A stretch of 64,000 nucleotides of DNA from Candidatus Ribeiella danica (GCA_016717335.1 JADKFS010000019.1:248001-312000); one strand, 5' to 3'; shown: positions 17,006-26,142, numbered from the stretch's first letter. Program-made: numbers and translations. The notes: generated by a model not told the origin, from the letters alone.

Positions 17006-19998
17006 GTCCGCCTCCTTCGCGCCAGAGCGCCGGCTACCCCGACGACGATTGCGCCGAGCACGAACAGCGCGATGTACACCAGCGAGCTGAGCCGCTGCTG
17101 GGCCGACTCTGTGGCGATCTGGTCCAGCGACATGCCGGCGCCGCCGCGCAGGTTCTGGTAGGCCAGCGCCCCCTGCTTGCCGGCCAGGTGGTAGATGCCC
17201 GGCAGGGTCAGGTAGGGCTGGGCGATCGGGGCGGCCTCGGCCGGCAGCAGGAACCCGAACGGCACCGCCGCGCCATCCGGCTTGCGAGCGCTCGGGTACA
17301 CCTGCTCCATCCACCCCTGCACGTCGGATGGCTCGTCGCCGAGCACCATGATCATCGAAAGGTCGCCGATCTGGCTGAGGCGCGGCTGCCCGGTCGCCAG
17401 ATCGATCACCAGGGCGCCAAGCGTCGCGTCGTTGCCCTGGAAGTCCGATCGCAGCATTCTGCCGAAATCCTGCGCCAGCGAGCGCAGCGCCAGCTCGGCG
17501 CCCGGCTTGTAGCCGAGCAGAATGTAGTCTTGCCCGCCGCCGCGGTAGTTCGCCGCGGCCAGCCGATCGCGCAGGTCGAACAGCAGCATGGTGCCCTGCG
17601 GGTCGGTGCTGACCAGCACCAGCTTGACTCTGCGCTGGATGAGGTGATCGATCACCGCCTGCTCGAGCGGCCGCAGCTCGCCGCTGCGCCGCGCGTCCCA
17701 CTCGTAGCCGATCAGCACGATGTCGCTCTGGCCGAGCCGGTCGATCTGGCCGAACAGATCGGCTGCCCCGGGCACAGCCGGAGCGGCCGTCAGCCCCAGC
17801 CAGCTCGGCGCAGGCACGACGAGCGCGAGCACGACGGCGGCGAGCAAGACCAGGTAGAGCAGTCGCTCGACGCCCATGCGCCGCCAGAGGCTCGGCGCGG
17901 CCGGGCTGGGCGCTGGCGCGGCCTCGGGGAACGGGGTCGCGGCCAGCCGCTCCAGGAGGACCAGCGCTTCGATCTGGGCCGCCGTTCGCGCGGGCGCCTG
18001 CGGCCGCGGCAGCTTGAACGACGGGACGGCCGGCGCGACGCTCGCGCTCTCTTCTTCCTCTTCCTGAACGCCAAGCCGCGCCAGCCAGTCGAGCGAGCGC
18101 GCGTCGGCGGGGCTGATCTCTTTCTGCGGCTCCGGCTCGGGCTGCCGCAGCCAGGCCGGCAGCTCGATGCCGCCCGCCAGCTCTTCTTCCTCGGATGTGG
18201 GTGTGGCCTGGGACGCCGGCTGGGCGGATTGGTCTTCGAACCAGTCGAAGCCCGTCTTCGGCGCCTGCTCGGCTGGCGCTGCGGGAGGCGCGCTCGACTC
18301 CAGCTGCGCGCCGCGCAGCCAGGCCGGCAGGTTTGTGTCGCCGGGCGCCCCGGCGGTCGGGAGCGGCTGGCCCGCCTCGTCGCGCAGCCAGGGCGGCACC
18401 TCCTGCCCGGCGGCCGGCATCGTCGGTGCGGCTTCGGTCGGCCGCAGCCAGGCCGGCACCTCCTGGTCGGCGGATGGCGTCGCCGGCCCAACCTCGGTCG
18501 GCCGCAGCCAGGCCGGCAGGTCGTCGTGGCTGATTGGCTCGGGCGCGGCCAGCTCTGGCGGCGCGCTATCGCCCGGCCCGGCAGCCTCTGGGCCGGCCGG
18601 CGGCGGGCTTGGCTGCTCCATGCGTAGCCAGGCGGGGATGTCGTCGGACTCCGGCTGTGCTGGCTGCGCATCGCTCAGCCATGCGGGCACGTCCTCGGTC
18701 CGCTCAGGTGCGGCCTCGTCCGCGCGCAGCCAGGCGGGCGCGACGTCGCTCGGCCCGGGCGGCGCCTGGCTCGCGCGCAGCCAGGGCGGCATGTCTTCTG
18801 TCGACAGCGATTCGCTGTCGGGCGCGGGCTCGGCCGGCGCCGTCGTCTGCGTCTCGTCGGGCGGCGCGGCAGGCTCGCCCGCGCCCGACAGCGCGGACTG
18901 CTCGAGATCCTGGAGCCACAGCGGCCTCTCCGGCGCGGCGGGGGCCGTTCCACTCAGATCCTGCGACGAGCTGGTGGACTCCTTGAGCCAATCCGGCATG
19001 CTCTCGGCCAGGTCCGGGGTCTCGCCTGCGTCGGCGAGCCACGCCGGCGGCCCGGCCGGGCTGGTGCTCTCGGGGGCCTCGGTTGCGCCGTCGAAGAAGA
19101 ACGGCTCGGCCGTGATCTCCTCGTCGGCCGCGTCCACCGTCACATCGCGCAGCCAGTCGGGGATGCCCGTTTCGCTCTCCGGCGGCGCTTCGCTCTGCTG
19201 CGCCGGTAACGCCGGCGGCTCGGGCGGCAGGCTCGGCGGAGCGAGGTCGGCGGGCGCCGGCGGCGCGGCGGGCTCGTCGGGGGTGCGCAGCCAGTCCGGT
19301 ATCTCATCGGCGCGCATCGACCCGGTCAGGCCCTGCGACTCGCCCGCGCTCAGCCAGCCGGGCAGCTCCTCCTCGGCGGGCGCCGGGGGCGCATCTGGCT
19401 GTGCGAGGGGCTGCGCGTTCGCGGTCTCACTCTCGGCCGCCGCTGTCTCGGCTGCCAGGCTGCGCAGCCACTCGGGCGTCTCGTCCGCCCGGGCAGCCGG
19501 CTCGCGGCGGGGCGGCTCCGGCGCCGGCTTCTCGCTGAGCCAGCTGGGCAGCGCGCCCGATCCGGCGGCCTGGGTATCGCTCTGCGGCGCCTCGCGCAGC
19601 CACTCGGGCAGCTCAGCGTCACGCGGGGGTCGCGCGGCGGCAGGCCCGCCCGAGCGAGCGCTATCGCTGGGCCGGCTGGGCGGTGGCTCGGCGCGCATCT
19701 CCGGTGGCGCGTCGGGCTGGAGCGCGCGCAGCCAGTCGGGCAGGAGCGGCTGGTCTTGCGGCGTCTCGGGCGCGTCGCTGAGCCAGCTAGGCAGCGCGGC
19801 CGCCCCAACTTGCGGCGGCGTCTCGGGCGCGTCGCTGAGCCAGCTAGGCAGCTGCGGCCGGTCCTGCGCCGGAGCGCTTGGCGGGTCGGCGCGGGCAGGC
19901 TCTGGGCGCGCGCCCAGGCTAGCCGGTCGCGCAGGCAATGGCACGCCACGCAGCCAGGGCGGCAGGTTCTTGTTTTCGTCGGAAGGATCGCTGCTCAC
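17002..19998 (-). CDS. 998-residue membrane protein with about 22 PxWL repeats
   Basis: Residues ~1-640 are low-complexity Pro/Ala/Glu-rich sequence in which a short motif P-x-W-L-R/S (LPSWLSDAPE, IPDWLRTPDE, LPAWLRPTEV) recurs about 22 times at roughly 20-40 residue spacing. Some copies are near-identical tandems. Residues ~700-725 are a membrane helix (LLYLVLLAAVVLALVV). Next comes a ~230-residue globular domain (DIVLIGYEWDARRSGEL, VKLVLVSTDPQGTMLLFDL), then a final helix (YIALFVLGAIVVGVAGAL) and an RRRRT tail. The repeats look like docking peptides on a disordered cytoplasmic arm. It is coupled to the downstream membrane gene; its function is unknown. Confidence 0.82.
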   Translation of the reverse strand: MSSDPSDENKNLPPWLRGVPLPARPASLGARPEPARADPPSAPAQDRPQLPSWLSDAPETPPQVGAAALPSWLSDAPETPQDQPLLPDWLRALQPDAPPEMRAEPPPSRPSDSARSGGPAAARPPRDAELPEWLREAPQSDTQAAGSGALPSWLSEKPAPEPPRREPAARADETPEWLRSLAAETAAAESETANAQPLAQPDAPPAPAEEELPGWLSAGESQGLTGSMRADEIPDWLRTPDEPAAPPAPADLAPPSLPPEPPALPAQQSEAPPESETGIPDWLRDVTVDAADEEITAEPFFFDGATEAPESTSPAGPPAWLADAGETPDLAESMPDWLKESTSSSQDLSGTAPAAPERPLWLQDLEQSALSGAGEPAAPPDETQTTAPAEPAPDSESLSTEDMPPWLRASQAPPGPSDVAPAWLRADEAAPERTEDVPAWLSDAQPAQPESDDIPAWLRMEQPSPPPAGPEAAGPGDSAPPELAAPEPISHDDLPAWLRPTEVGPATPSADQEVPAWLRPTEAAPTMPAAGQEVPPWLRDEAGQPLPTAGAPGDTNLPAWLRGAQLESSAPPAAPAEQAPKTGFDWFEDQSAQPASQATPTSEEEELAGGIELPAWLRQPEPEPQKEISPADARSLDWLARLGVQEEEEESASVAPAVPSFKLPRPQAPARTAAQIEALVLLERLAATPFPEAAPAPSPAAPSLWRRMGVERLLYLVLLAAVVLALVVPAPSWLGLTAAPAVPGAADLFGQIDRLGQSDIVLIGYEWDARRSGELRPLEQAVIDHLIQRRVKLVLVSTDPQGTMLLFDLRDRLAAANYRGGGQDYILLGYKPGAELALRSLAQDFGRMLRSDFQGNDATLGALVIDLATGQPRLSQIGDLSMIMVLGDEPSDVQGWMEQVYPSARKPDGAAVPFGFLLPAEAAPIAQPYLTLPGIYHLAGKQGALAYQNLRGGAGMSLDQIATESAQQRLSSLVYIALFVLGAIVVGVAGALARRRRT

Positions 19999-20009
19999 CG
20001 AAGCGCCCC

Positions 20010-20699
20010 CTAGCGGTCAAGATATGGCTGGTCGAAGCCCAACAGCACGCGCGCGCCGGCGACCACTGCACCGATCGCGGCGCCGATCAGCAGGCCGCGG
20101 GCGCCTGCCAGCGCCACGTAGTCTGCAACCCAGCGCACGCTTTCGCCGAGCACCGGCAGCTCCTGCGCCTGTGGCAGCGCACTGAGGGCCAGGACAACCA
20201 TTGCGACGATCAGTATCACTAGCGCGTCGGCCGTGCGCCGCCGCAGGGCGCGCAGGGCCGCGCTCAGGCTGAAGAACGCCAGCAGCGCGAGGAATGAACC
20301 GGCCAGCGGCTCATAGATCGCCCGAAAAATATCGCGGGTCGACTGCTCGACTAGGCTGCTCGGGAACAGCGTGTAGCCGCCCGGCACGATCCCGATCAGC
20401 GTGCCGCTGATGATCACCACCAGCATTGCGATCAGCAGGACCAGGCTGTAGTACCAGTCGGGCTGGCGGCGCAGGACGCGCTGCAGGTGGCTGGTCGCCA
20501 CGGTCAGCAGTCCGACGATCAGGGCGATCGCGGCCAACAGCGCGGCCCAGTCGGTCAGCAGCCGCGCGACCTGGTCGATCGGCGGAACTGAGCGGGCGAA
20601 GCCGATCAGAACGATCAGGCCGGCGGCGCCGGCGATGATCGTAGCGATAAGGCGCTTCGGATCTCGTAAAAACGACACAGCTCCAAGCCTCGCGCACAA
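20010..20699 (-). CDS. Hypothetical multi-spanning membrane protein of the MutL-like cluster
   Basis: A 229-residue protein with about six membrane helices (for example ATIIAGAAGLIVLIGFA, LVLLIAMLVVIISGTLIG, ALVILIVAMVVLALSA). It lies 11 bases upstream of the PxWL-repeat gene on the same strand. A loop holds PPIDQVARLLTDWAALL. The family is not recognised. The start may be ATG 20699 or a later codon such as that of the FLRDPKRLI segment. Its likely role is a partner in the same membrane complex. Confidence 0.75.
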   Translation of the reverse strand: MCARLGAVSFLRDPKRLIATIIAGAAGLIVLIGFARSVPPIDQVARLLTDWAALLAAIALIVGLLTVATSHLQRVLRRQPDWYYSLVLLIAMLVVIISGTLIGIVPGGYTLFPSSLVEQSTRDIFRAIYEPLAGSFLALLAFFSLSAALRALRRRTADALVILIVAMVVLALSALPQAQELPVLGESVRWVADYVALAGARGLLIGAAIGAVVAGARVLLGFDQPYLDR

Positions 20700-20762
20700 G
20701 CACTGAAAACGGCCACAACAAAGGGGATCGTCGATCGTGGCGCGAACTCTCGCGCAGGGCGA

Positions 20763-21536
20763 CTACAGAGCGATCTGGAAGCCGGCGGCGGACAGCAGCA
20801 GCAGCACCACGATCGCCACGATGATCACGGTCCGCAGGGCATCCTGGGTCAGCAGTCGTGCCAGCGGCGCGGGCGAGCGGGCCAGGTACGCCTCGGCGGC
20901 ATAGATCTCCTCGCCGATCAGCGCGCCCTCGGTGCTCAGGTAGATCAGCGGCAGGGCCGTCGCGGTCGTCGCGCCGCCGACCTGCGGCACGCCGTGCTGG
21001 GCGCCATCCTCGCTCGCCAGAAGAAACTCCTGCCCGAAGCTGCCGATCAGCTGGCTCGCCTCGAGCTTCTGTCGCTCGTAGAGCGTCGTGACGCCGGAAG
21101 CGTAGGCCATCGGGTCCTGATGCGCCAGCAGCTGGACGTTGGTGGGATCGTAGTCCTGCCCGAGGCCGGCGCTCTGGTACGACTGGCGCAGCGCGCCGCG
21201 CAGGGCCAGGTGCGTCACCGCGTCGCCGCTGCTCGCGAGCAGCGGCGCGCCGTTCAGCGCCGCGCTGGTCGCAACACGCTCGGCGGCCAGCAGGCCCGCC
21301 ACGGTCTCGACCGTGCTCGATCGCGCGCCGATCGCGCCGCTGCCCGGCGACAGGTGGATGGCGCGCCCGGTCTCAGCGCCGCGCCCCAACGCCAGCCCGA
21401 TCACGTCGAGCCCTGGCATCGGCCGGCGGCTGATCGGCCGCTTCTCGGCGACCGCTCGCGCATGGTGCAGGAGGGTGAGGATAATAACCAGCAGTACGAC
21501 GATTAATAGTAGCTGCGTCTCTTGTGGGAGTGACAT
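20763..21536 (-). CDS. DUF6754-type membrane protein
   Basis: The start MSLPQETQLLLIVVLLV (21536) is chosen because GGAG lies about 9 bases upstream; an upstream in-frame ATG at 21584 is possible. There is one N-terminal helix and one C-terminal helix (TVIIVAIVVLLLLSAAG). Between them is a conserved domain: MPGLDVIGLALGRGAETGR, IHLSPGSGAIG, AETVAG-like helices and PTNVQLLAHQDPMAYASG. This layout matches the Chloroflexota family DUF6754, whose function is unknown. It is the first gene of the reverse-strand cluster that runs to the MutL-like gene. Confidence 0.8.
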   Translation of the reverse strand: MSLPQETQLLLIVVLLVIILTLLHHARAVAEKRPISRRPMPGLDVIGLALGRGAETGRAIHLSPGSGAIGARSSTVETVAGLLAAERVATSAALNGAPLLASSGDAVTHLALRGALRQSYQSAGLGQDYDPTNVQLLAHQDPMAYASGVTTLYERQKLEASQLIGSFGQEFLLASEDGAQHGVPQVGGATTATALPLIYLSTEGALIGEEIYAAEAYLARSPAPLARLLTQDALRTVIIVAIVVLLLLSAAGFQIAL

Positions 21537-22159
21537 CAGCGCGAACTCCGGTAGGCTCACGGTCCGCTTTGTGGTCTCCAACACAGCCGGGCGCGAGCGT
21601 GCGGCCTAGCATGGCAGCCTTTGAGGCCCCGATCGGCCTCGGAAGCGATGATAGCGGCCAACCTCTACCTGGCAAGCCCATGGCGATCGGTCTCAGAACA
21701 CCGGTCGCCTTATTATCTTTTATTAGTCCCGATGGCTCTAAGGCTTTACAACGCAGTCGGATTATAGCTTATCAATCTTTGTGTGTCAAGGTTTTTTATT
21801 TTACGGGTGGGCTACGTGCACGAAGGCCGCTGGCCTGATCCAGCCCGCTTGAGCGGGCTTCGTCGTGGTAGCCGTGGGCTTGAGCCCGGCAACGTACGGT
21901 CGTGCAAAAACACGTGCCACGCCCCAACCGTTAAAAACCTATTGACGTTCCCGCTCTGCCCATGCTATACTCGCTGGTATTCCTGAACATCAACTGAACA
22001 GAAGAATTACGAGCTTTGCACGTTTTTCATAGTGGCTGTCAACGAATGCGATCGCTTGCGGCTGCGCCGACCGCGCCCCGCGCGTGCCACCCAGATGGCG
22101 GACGTATTCTTCGGCAGCCTTGCGTTTCAGCTCCCCCTGCATAGTATAGTGAGGTGTAC
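21537..22159. other. Intergenic region with a promoter for the receiver gene
   Basis: No gene is supported. It contains an AT-rich patch (21712-21807) and two short hairpins, GCCCGCTTGAGCGGGC (21843-21858) and GGGCTTGAGCCC (21877-21888). The promoter is listed separately. The mRNA leader of the receiver gene would be about 180 bases long. Confidence 0.6.
21942..21971 (+). promoter_or_regulatory. Sigma70-type promoter
   Basis: TTGACG (21942-21947), an 18-base spacer and TATACT (21966-21971). It points to the response-regulator gene at 22160. Confidence 0.7.
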
Positions 22160-22606
22160 ATGGTCGAGCAGGCAGCGGCTCGGATTCTTGTTGTTGACGA
22201 CGAAACCGCGATCCGATTCACGCTGGATGCCGTATTGCGCCGCCACGGGTATGTCGTCGCTACCGCGGCGAATGGCGAAGAGGCGCTTGCCTGGCTGATG
22301 CAGCGCCCTTTTGATCTGCTGCTGATCGATCTGAAGCTGCCGGGTATCAACGGGCTCGAGGTCGCGCGATGCGTGCACCGGTGCCAGCCAGGCGCGAAGG
22401 TGCTGATGCTGTTCGAGTGCGGCGACTTCAACGGCGCGCTGGCCGATGACCAGGCGGAGCATTTCGCGTCCATTTTGAAGCCAGCCAGCCCGGAAGAGGT
22501 GCTCGATCGCGTGACCGCGATCCTCGGCCATCAGCATGCGCTGGATTGGCCGGCGCGTGGGCGCGCGCGCTCGGTCAGCGGCGCGCAGGTGGCCAGCGCC
22601 TGGTAA
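22160..22606 (+). CDS. Stand-alone response-regulator receiver protein
   Basis: A 148-residue protein; ATG 22160 or GTG 22154, with a GTGAGG sequence just before. It has the acidic pair in ILVVDDE, the phospho-acceptor Asp in DLLLIDLKLPG and the conserved Lys in ILKPAS. The switch Thr/Ser position is unusual (VLMLFECGD). There is no output domain, only a ~25-residue Arg/Ala-rich tail. It probably relays phosphate from an unlinked histidine kinase; no kinase lies nearby. Confidence 0.85.
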   Translation: MVEQAAARILVVDDETAIRFTLDAVLRRHGYVVATAANGEEALAWLMQRPFDLLLIDLKLPGINGLEVARCVHRCQPGAKVLMLFECGDFNGALADDQAEHFASILKPASPEEVLDRVTAILGHQHALDWPARGRARSVSGAQVASAW

Positions 22607-22619
22607 GATCCGCTTGACG

Positions 22620-22862
22620 TCACTCCTGCTGATCGACCAGGCTTCGGAGCTGCTCCCAGCTCTGCTCGTGCTCGAGCGCGGCCACGTAGTCGTGCCAGCG
22701 GCCGAGCGGGGTGAGCGGGCGCATGAACAGGGCGACCTGGCTGGCGAGGAACCCCAGCGGCGCAATCGCGTCGAGCGCCAGGCGCGCCGGGGCGCAGAGC
22801 CGCCGCCGCGCAATCGCGGCTGCGAGCTGCTGGAGGATCTGTTCGCGCTGCTCAGCGTTCAT
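22620..22862 (-). CDS. Small conserved-looking hypothetical protein (80 aa)
   Basis: It starts MNAEQREQILQQLAAAIARR and is followed by an amphipathic/hydrophobic stretch (PLGFLASQVALFMRPLTPLG) and an acidic C-terminus. Codon use and composition are natural, unlike the Arg/Ala-rich shadow frames. It lies divergent from dtd. No function is known; peripheral membrane contact is possible. Confidence 0.65.
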   Translation of the reverse strand: MNAEQREQILQQLAAAIARRRLCAPARLALDAIAPLGFLASQVALFMRPLTPLGRWHDYVAALEHEQSWEQLRSLVDQQE

Positions 22863-22927
22863 CGCTTCGCCATCCGTGTGCCGTCGCCACTAGCGCTATT
22901 ATCTCGGGGCGAAGGCCCCGCCAAGCT

Positions 22928-23395
22928 ATGAGAGCAGTGATTCAGCGGGTTAGCAAAGCGTCGGTGACGGTGGACGGCGCGGTCGTCGGCCAGATTGGGC
23001 GCGGGCTGCTGGTGCTGCTTGGCGTCGGCGCGGGCGATGCCGCGGCCGACGTGCGGCAGCTGGCCGAGAAGATCGCCAACCTGCGCATCTTCGCCGACGA
23101 CGAGGGCCGCTTTAACCGCTCGGCGCTCGACATCGGCGGGGCCGCGCTGGTGGTCTCGCAGTTCACCCTGTACGCCGACACGCGGCGTGGCCGCCGGCCG
23201 AGCTTCTCGGGCGCGGCCCTGCCCGAAGTGGCCGCGCCGCTCGTCGAAGGCTTCGTCGCGGCGCTGCGCGAGCGCGGCCTGCCGGTCGAGACCGGCGTGT
23301 TCGGCGCGCACATGGACGTCGATCTTCGGAATGACGGGCCGGTGACGATCATCCTCGACAGCGCGACGCTCCAGGAGTCGCGCAGCATCCACTGA
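22928..23395 (+). CDS. dtd: D-aminoacyl-tRNA deacylase
   Basis: A 155-residue protein of full family length that removes D-amino acids wrongly charged on tRNA, and also Gly from tRNA-Ala. The start MRAVIQRVSKASVTVDG is canonical. Both active-site motifs are present: SQFTLYADTRRGRRPSF and the cross-subunit NDGPVTI (Gly-Pro motif). It is a single gene followed by a word-repeat hairpin. Confidence 0.96.
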   Translation: MRAVIQRVSKASVTVDGAVVGQIGRGLLVLLGVGAGDAAADVRQLAEKIANLRIFADDEGRFNRSALDIGGAALVVSQFTLYADTRRGRRPSFSGAALPEVAAPLVEGFVAALRERGLPVETGVFGAHMDVDLRNDGPVTIILDSATLQESRSIH

Positions 23396-23462
23396 AAGGC
23401 GGAGGCCTGGCGCGGGCACGGCTTGCCCGGTGCAACTTTCCCAGCACCCTTTTGCTGGTTTG

Positions 23463-23509
23463 GACCAACGACCAACGACGAAGTGGATGTTGGCCCTTGG
23501 TCCTTCGTC
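23463..23509. repeat. Reiterated-word hairpin, ACCAACG/CTTGGTC type
   Basis: GACCAACGACCAACGACG (23463-23480) faces TTGGCCCTTGGTCCTTCGTC (23490-23509). It lies between the convergent ends of dtd and the PIN-TRAM gene. Confidence 0.7.
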
Positions 23510-23572
23510 TATAGCGCTTCTGAATGCCGTCGCTGTACCGACCCCTGGCGACCGACTACCTTTGTACCGGGA

Positions 23573-24652
23573 CTACGCCTGCCCCTTGCCATTGTTCAGG
23601 TGCGCGAACACGATCCGCCCGGTCGGCGTCTGGTGAACGCGCGTCACCGTGGCCGAGACCTCCTGGCCGATCAGCCGGCGCGCGTCTTCGACCACGATCA
23701 TCGTGCCGTCGTCGAGGAACGAGATCCCCTGCTCACGCTCGCGGCCCAGGTCGCGGATCGTCACCCGCAGCTCCTGGCCCGAGATGACCGGCGGCCGCAC
23801 GGCGTCGGAGAGCTGGTTGAGGCTCAGCACCTTGACTCCCTGCAGCTCGGCTACGCGCCCGAGGTTGTGGTCGTTGGTGATCACCGGGCAGCGATACTGG
23901 CGCGCCAGCACGATCAGCTTGTCGTCTACCTGCTGCGCGCCGCTGACGGTGACGTCGACGACCTCGATCGCCGGCGTGGCGTCTTTCTGCATCGCGTTGA
24001 GGATATCCAGCCCGCGCCGGCCCTTCATGCGCCGCTGCTCGTCGGCTGAGTCGGCCAGCATCTGCAGCTCGTTGAGTACGAAGTTCGGCACTAGCAGCGT
24101 GCCGTCGAGAAAGCCGGCCTTGCCGACGTTGGCGATCCGGCCGTCGATGATCGCCGAGGTGTCGAGCAGGTAGCGCTTGGGCGCCTGCAGCGTGTCGAGC
24201 ATTTGGGGCAGCACCAGCGGTGGGGTGCGCGCCGAGCGCAGCAGCGTGCCAAGCTCTTTCTTGCGCGCCGAGAAGATGATCGCGCCCACGTAGGCCAGCG
24301 CCAGGGCGGCGACGATCGGCAGGAATGAGCCGAAGGGCCGGGGCAGCTGCGCCAGCGGCACCGCCAGCAGCAGCGCGAACACCAGCCCGATCAGGGCGCC
24401 GAACACGATCGCCGTCAGCTCGCTGATCGAGATGCTCTTGATGTAGCGCAGCCCCTCCTGCACCGGCTCGATCGTCCAGCGGTGGGTCGTCAGCAGCCCG
24501 AGCCCCGCGCCGGCTAGCGTGAGCAGCTGCGTCGCCAGCTGCTCGGTCTCGGTTGGCACCGGATTCGAGAGCGCGCGCCCCACGCTGTGCCCGAGGTAGG
24601 ACAGCAGGCCCATGCCCAGGATGCGAACGAGAAAATTGAGGCTAACTCTCAT
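23573..24652 (-). CDS. Membrane-anchored PIN-TRAM domain protein (YacL-like)
   Basis: A 359-residue protein. About four membrane helices occupy residues 1-140. A PIN-like nuclease domain follows (YLLDTSAIIDGRIANVGK, with acidic residues in LVPNFVLNELQ, RRGLDILN and CPVITNDHNLGRVAEL), then a C-terminal TRAM RNA-binding domain (EVSATVTRVHQTPTGRIVFA). It is a homologue of Bacillus YacL, which sits beside clpC-radA-disA there. The order clpC-radA-this gene is kept here, without disA. Probable RNA/tRNA-processing role, unproven. Confidence 0.88.
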   Translation of the reverse strand: MRVSLNFLVRILGMGLLSYLGHSVGRALSNPVPTETEQLATQLLTLAGAGLGLLTTHRWTIEPVQEGLRYIKSISISELTAIVFGALIGLVFALLLAVPLAQLPRPFGSFLPIVAALALAYVGAIIFSARKKELGTLLRSARTPPLVLPQMLDTLQAPKRYLLDTSAIIDGRIANVGKAGFLDGTLLVPNFVLNELQMLADSADEQRRMKGRRGLDILNAMQKDATPAIEVVDVTVSGAQQVDDKLIVLARQYRCPVITNDHNLGRVAELQGVKVLSLNQLSDAVRPPVISGQELRVTIRDLGREREQGISFLDDGTMIVVEDARRLIGQEVSATVTRVHQTPTGRIVFAHLNNGKGQA

Positions 24653-24658
24653 GGCCGC

Positions 24659-24777
24659 CCCGACGAAGGACGAAGGACGAAGGATGAAGGATGAACGCTC
24701 TGAACCTATACGTCATCTTCGGTATATGGGCTACGCGCTGCACTACGTTGGTCGTTGGTCGTTGGTCGCTGGTCACC
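24659..24777. repeat. Reiterated-word arms, GACGAAG and GGTCGTT
   Basis: GACGAAG-type words repeat five times at 24659-24692, and GTTGGTC words repeat three to four times at 24750-24777. The second arm encodes the C-terminal tail of RadA (GDQRPTTNDQ). Confidence 0.75.
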
Positions 24778-26142
24778 CCGTTCCAGCGCTAAGTCGACCG
24801 CCTCGGCGATCGAGCGCACCTCGGCCAGGGTCATGCCCTCGATGTTCGGCGCGGCGGCCGTACTTGGGTAGAGCGAGCGGGTGAAGCCGAGCTTGGCCGC
24901 CTCCCCCAGGCGCCGGTCGAGCTGGCCGATGCTGCGCAGCTCGCCCGAGAGCCCGACCTCGCCGACCAGCACGAGATCCTGTCGCACACGCTGGTTGCGG
25001 TACGACGACGCGATCGCCACCGCGACCGCCAGGTCGGCCGCCGGCTCGGTGATCCGTAGCCCGCCGACTATGTTAACATAAATATCCTGGTTGAACAACG
25101 GGATTCCGACGCGCTTGCTGAGCACGGCGATCAGCATCAGCAGCCGGTTCATGTCGAAGCCGTTGGCGGTGCGGCGCGGCTGGGCACTGGCGGTGTTGGC
25201 GGTCAGCGCCTGCACTTCGACCAGGATCGGCCGCGTGCCCTCCATCGTCACCGCCACCGCCGAGCCGGGCGTCCCGGCGCTGCGCTCGGCCAGGAAGACC
25301 TGCGAGGGGTTGGTGACCTCGCGCAGGCCGCCCTCGGTCATCTCGAACACGCCGACCTCGTCGGTCGACCCGAAGCGATTCTTGACGCCGCGCAGCAGGC
25401 GGTACTGGTGGAAGCGCTCGCCTTCGAGGTACAGGACCACGTCCACGATATGCTCGAGCACGCGCGGGCCGGCGATCGCGCCCTCCTTTGTGACGTGGCC
25501 GACCAGGAACATCGGGACGCCGGTGTCCTTGGCCAAGCGCAGCAGCCGCAGCGCGCCCTCGCGCACCTGGCTCACGCTGCCGGCCGCCGAGGTCAGATCT
25601 TCCAGGTAGACCGTCTGGATCGAGTCGACCACGACCAGCCGCGGCCGGAGGGTGTTGATCTGCTCGAGGATCGCGTCGAGGCTTGTCTCGGAGTAGACCA
25701 GCAGCCGCGCCGGGTCGAGGCCCATGCGCGTCGCGCGCAGCTTGATCTGCTGGGTCGACTCCTCGGCCGAGATATACAGCGCTGTGCCGACCTCGTCGGC
25801 GAACTGCGCGGCGACCTGGCTCAGGATCGTGGTCTTGCCGATGCCGGGATCGCCGCCGATCAGCACCAGGCTGCCCGGCACCATCCCGCCGCCGAGCACG
25901 CGCGCGAACTCCTCGCCGAGCACCGGCAGCCGCTCGAAGCCGTCGGTCGACACGTCGCGCAGCGAGATCGGCTGGTTCATGCCAGTCCCGGGAGTGGGGC
26001 CGCGGCCCTTGCCGGTCGGCTCCTTGCGCTCGACCTGCTCGACCAGGCTATCCCAGGTGCCGCAGTCGGGGCACTTGCCCATCCAGCGCGTCTGCTGCGA
26101 CCCGCACTGCTGGCAGATGAAGACGGTGCGTGTTTTTGCCAC
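24706..26142 (-). CDS. radA: DNA repair protein RadA
   Basis: GTG 26142 (VAKTRTVFICQQCGS) is chosen because the N-terminal zinc finger CxxC...CxxC (CQQC, CPDC) starts right there and GGGGGT precedes it. Next come the RecA-like core with Walker A GGDPGIGKTTILSQ, the RadA KNRFG motif (GVKNRFGSTDEVGVF) and a C-terminal Lon-like domain. It is a DnaB-type helicase that promotes branch migration. The tail after LERGDQR is encoded by a word repeat, so the last ~20 residues are probably not family sequence. It follows clpC at ~130 bases. Confidence 0.94.
   Translation of the reverse strand: MAKTRTVFICQQCGSQQTRWMGKCPDCGTWDSLVEQVERKEPTGKGRGPTPGTGMNQPISLRDVSTDGFERLPVLGEEFARVLGGGMVPGSLVLIGGDPGIGKTTILSQVAAQFADEVGTALYISAEESTQQIKLRATRMGLDPARLLVYSETSLDAILEQINTLRPRLVVVDSIQTVYLEDLTSAAGSVSQVREGALRLLRLAKDTGVPMFLVGHVTKEGAIAGPRVLEHIVDVVLYLEGERFHQYRLLRGVKNRFGSTDEVGVFEMTEGGLREVTNPSQVFLAERSAGTPGSAVAVTMEGTRPILVEVQALTANTASAQPRRTANGFDMNRLLMLIAVLSKRVGIPLFNQDIYVNIVGGLRITEPAADLAVAVAIASSYRNQRVRQDLVLVGEVGLSGELRSIGQLDRRLGEAAKLGFTRSLYPSTAAAPNIEGMTLAEVRSIAEAVDLALERGDQRPTTNDQRSAARSPYTEDDV

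Noticed and set aside
17188..20185. Long forward-strand ORFs opposite the PxWL-repeat gene
   Set aside because: Low-complexity Ser/Gly/Arg mirror images of the repeat-coding strand, with no start signals and no domains.
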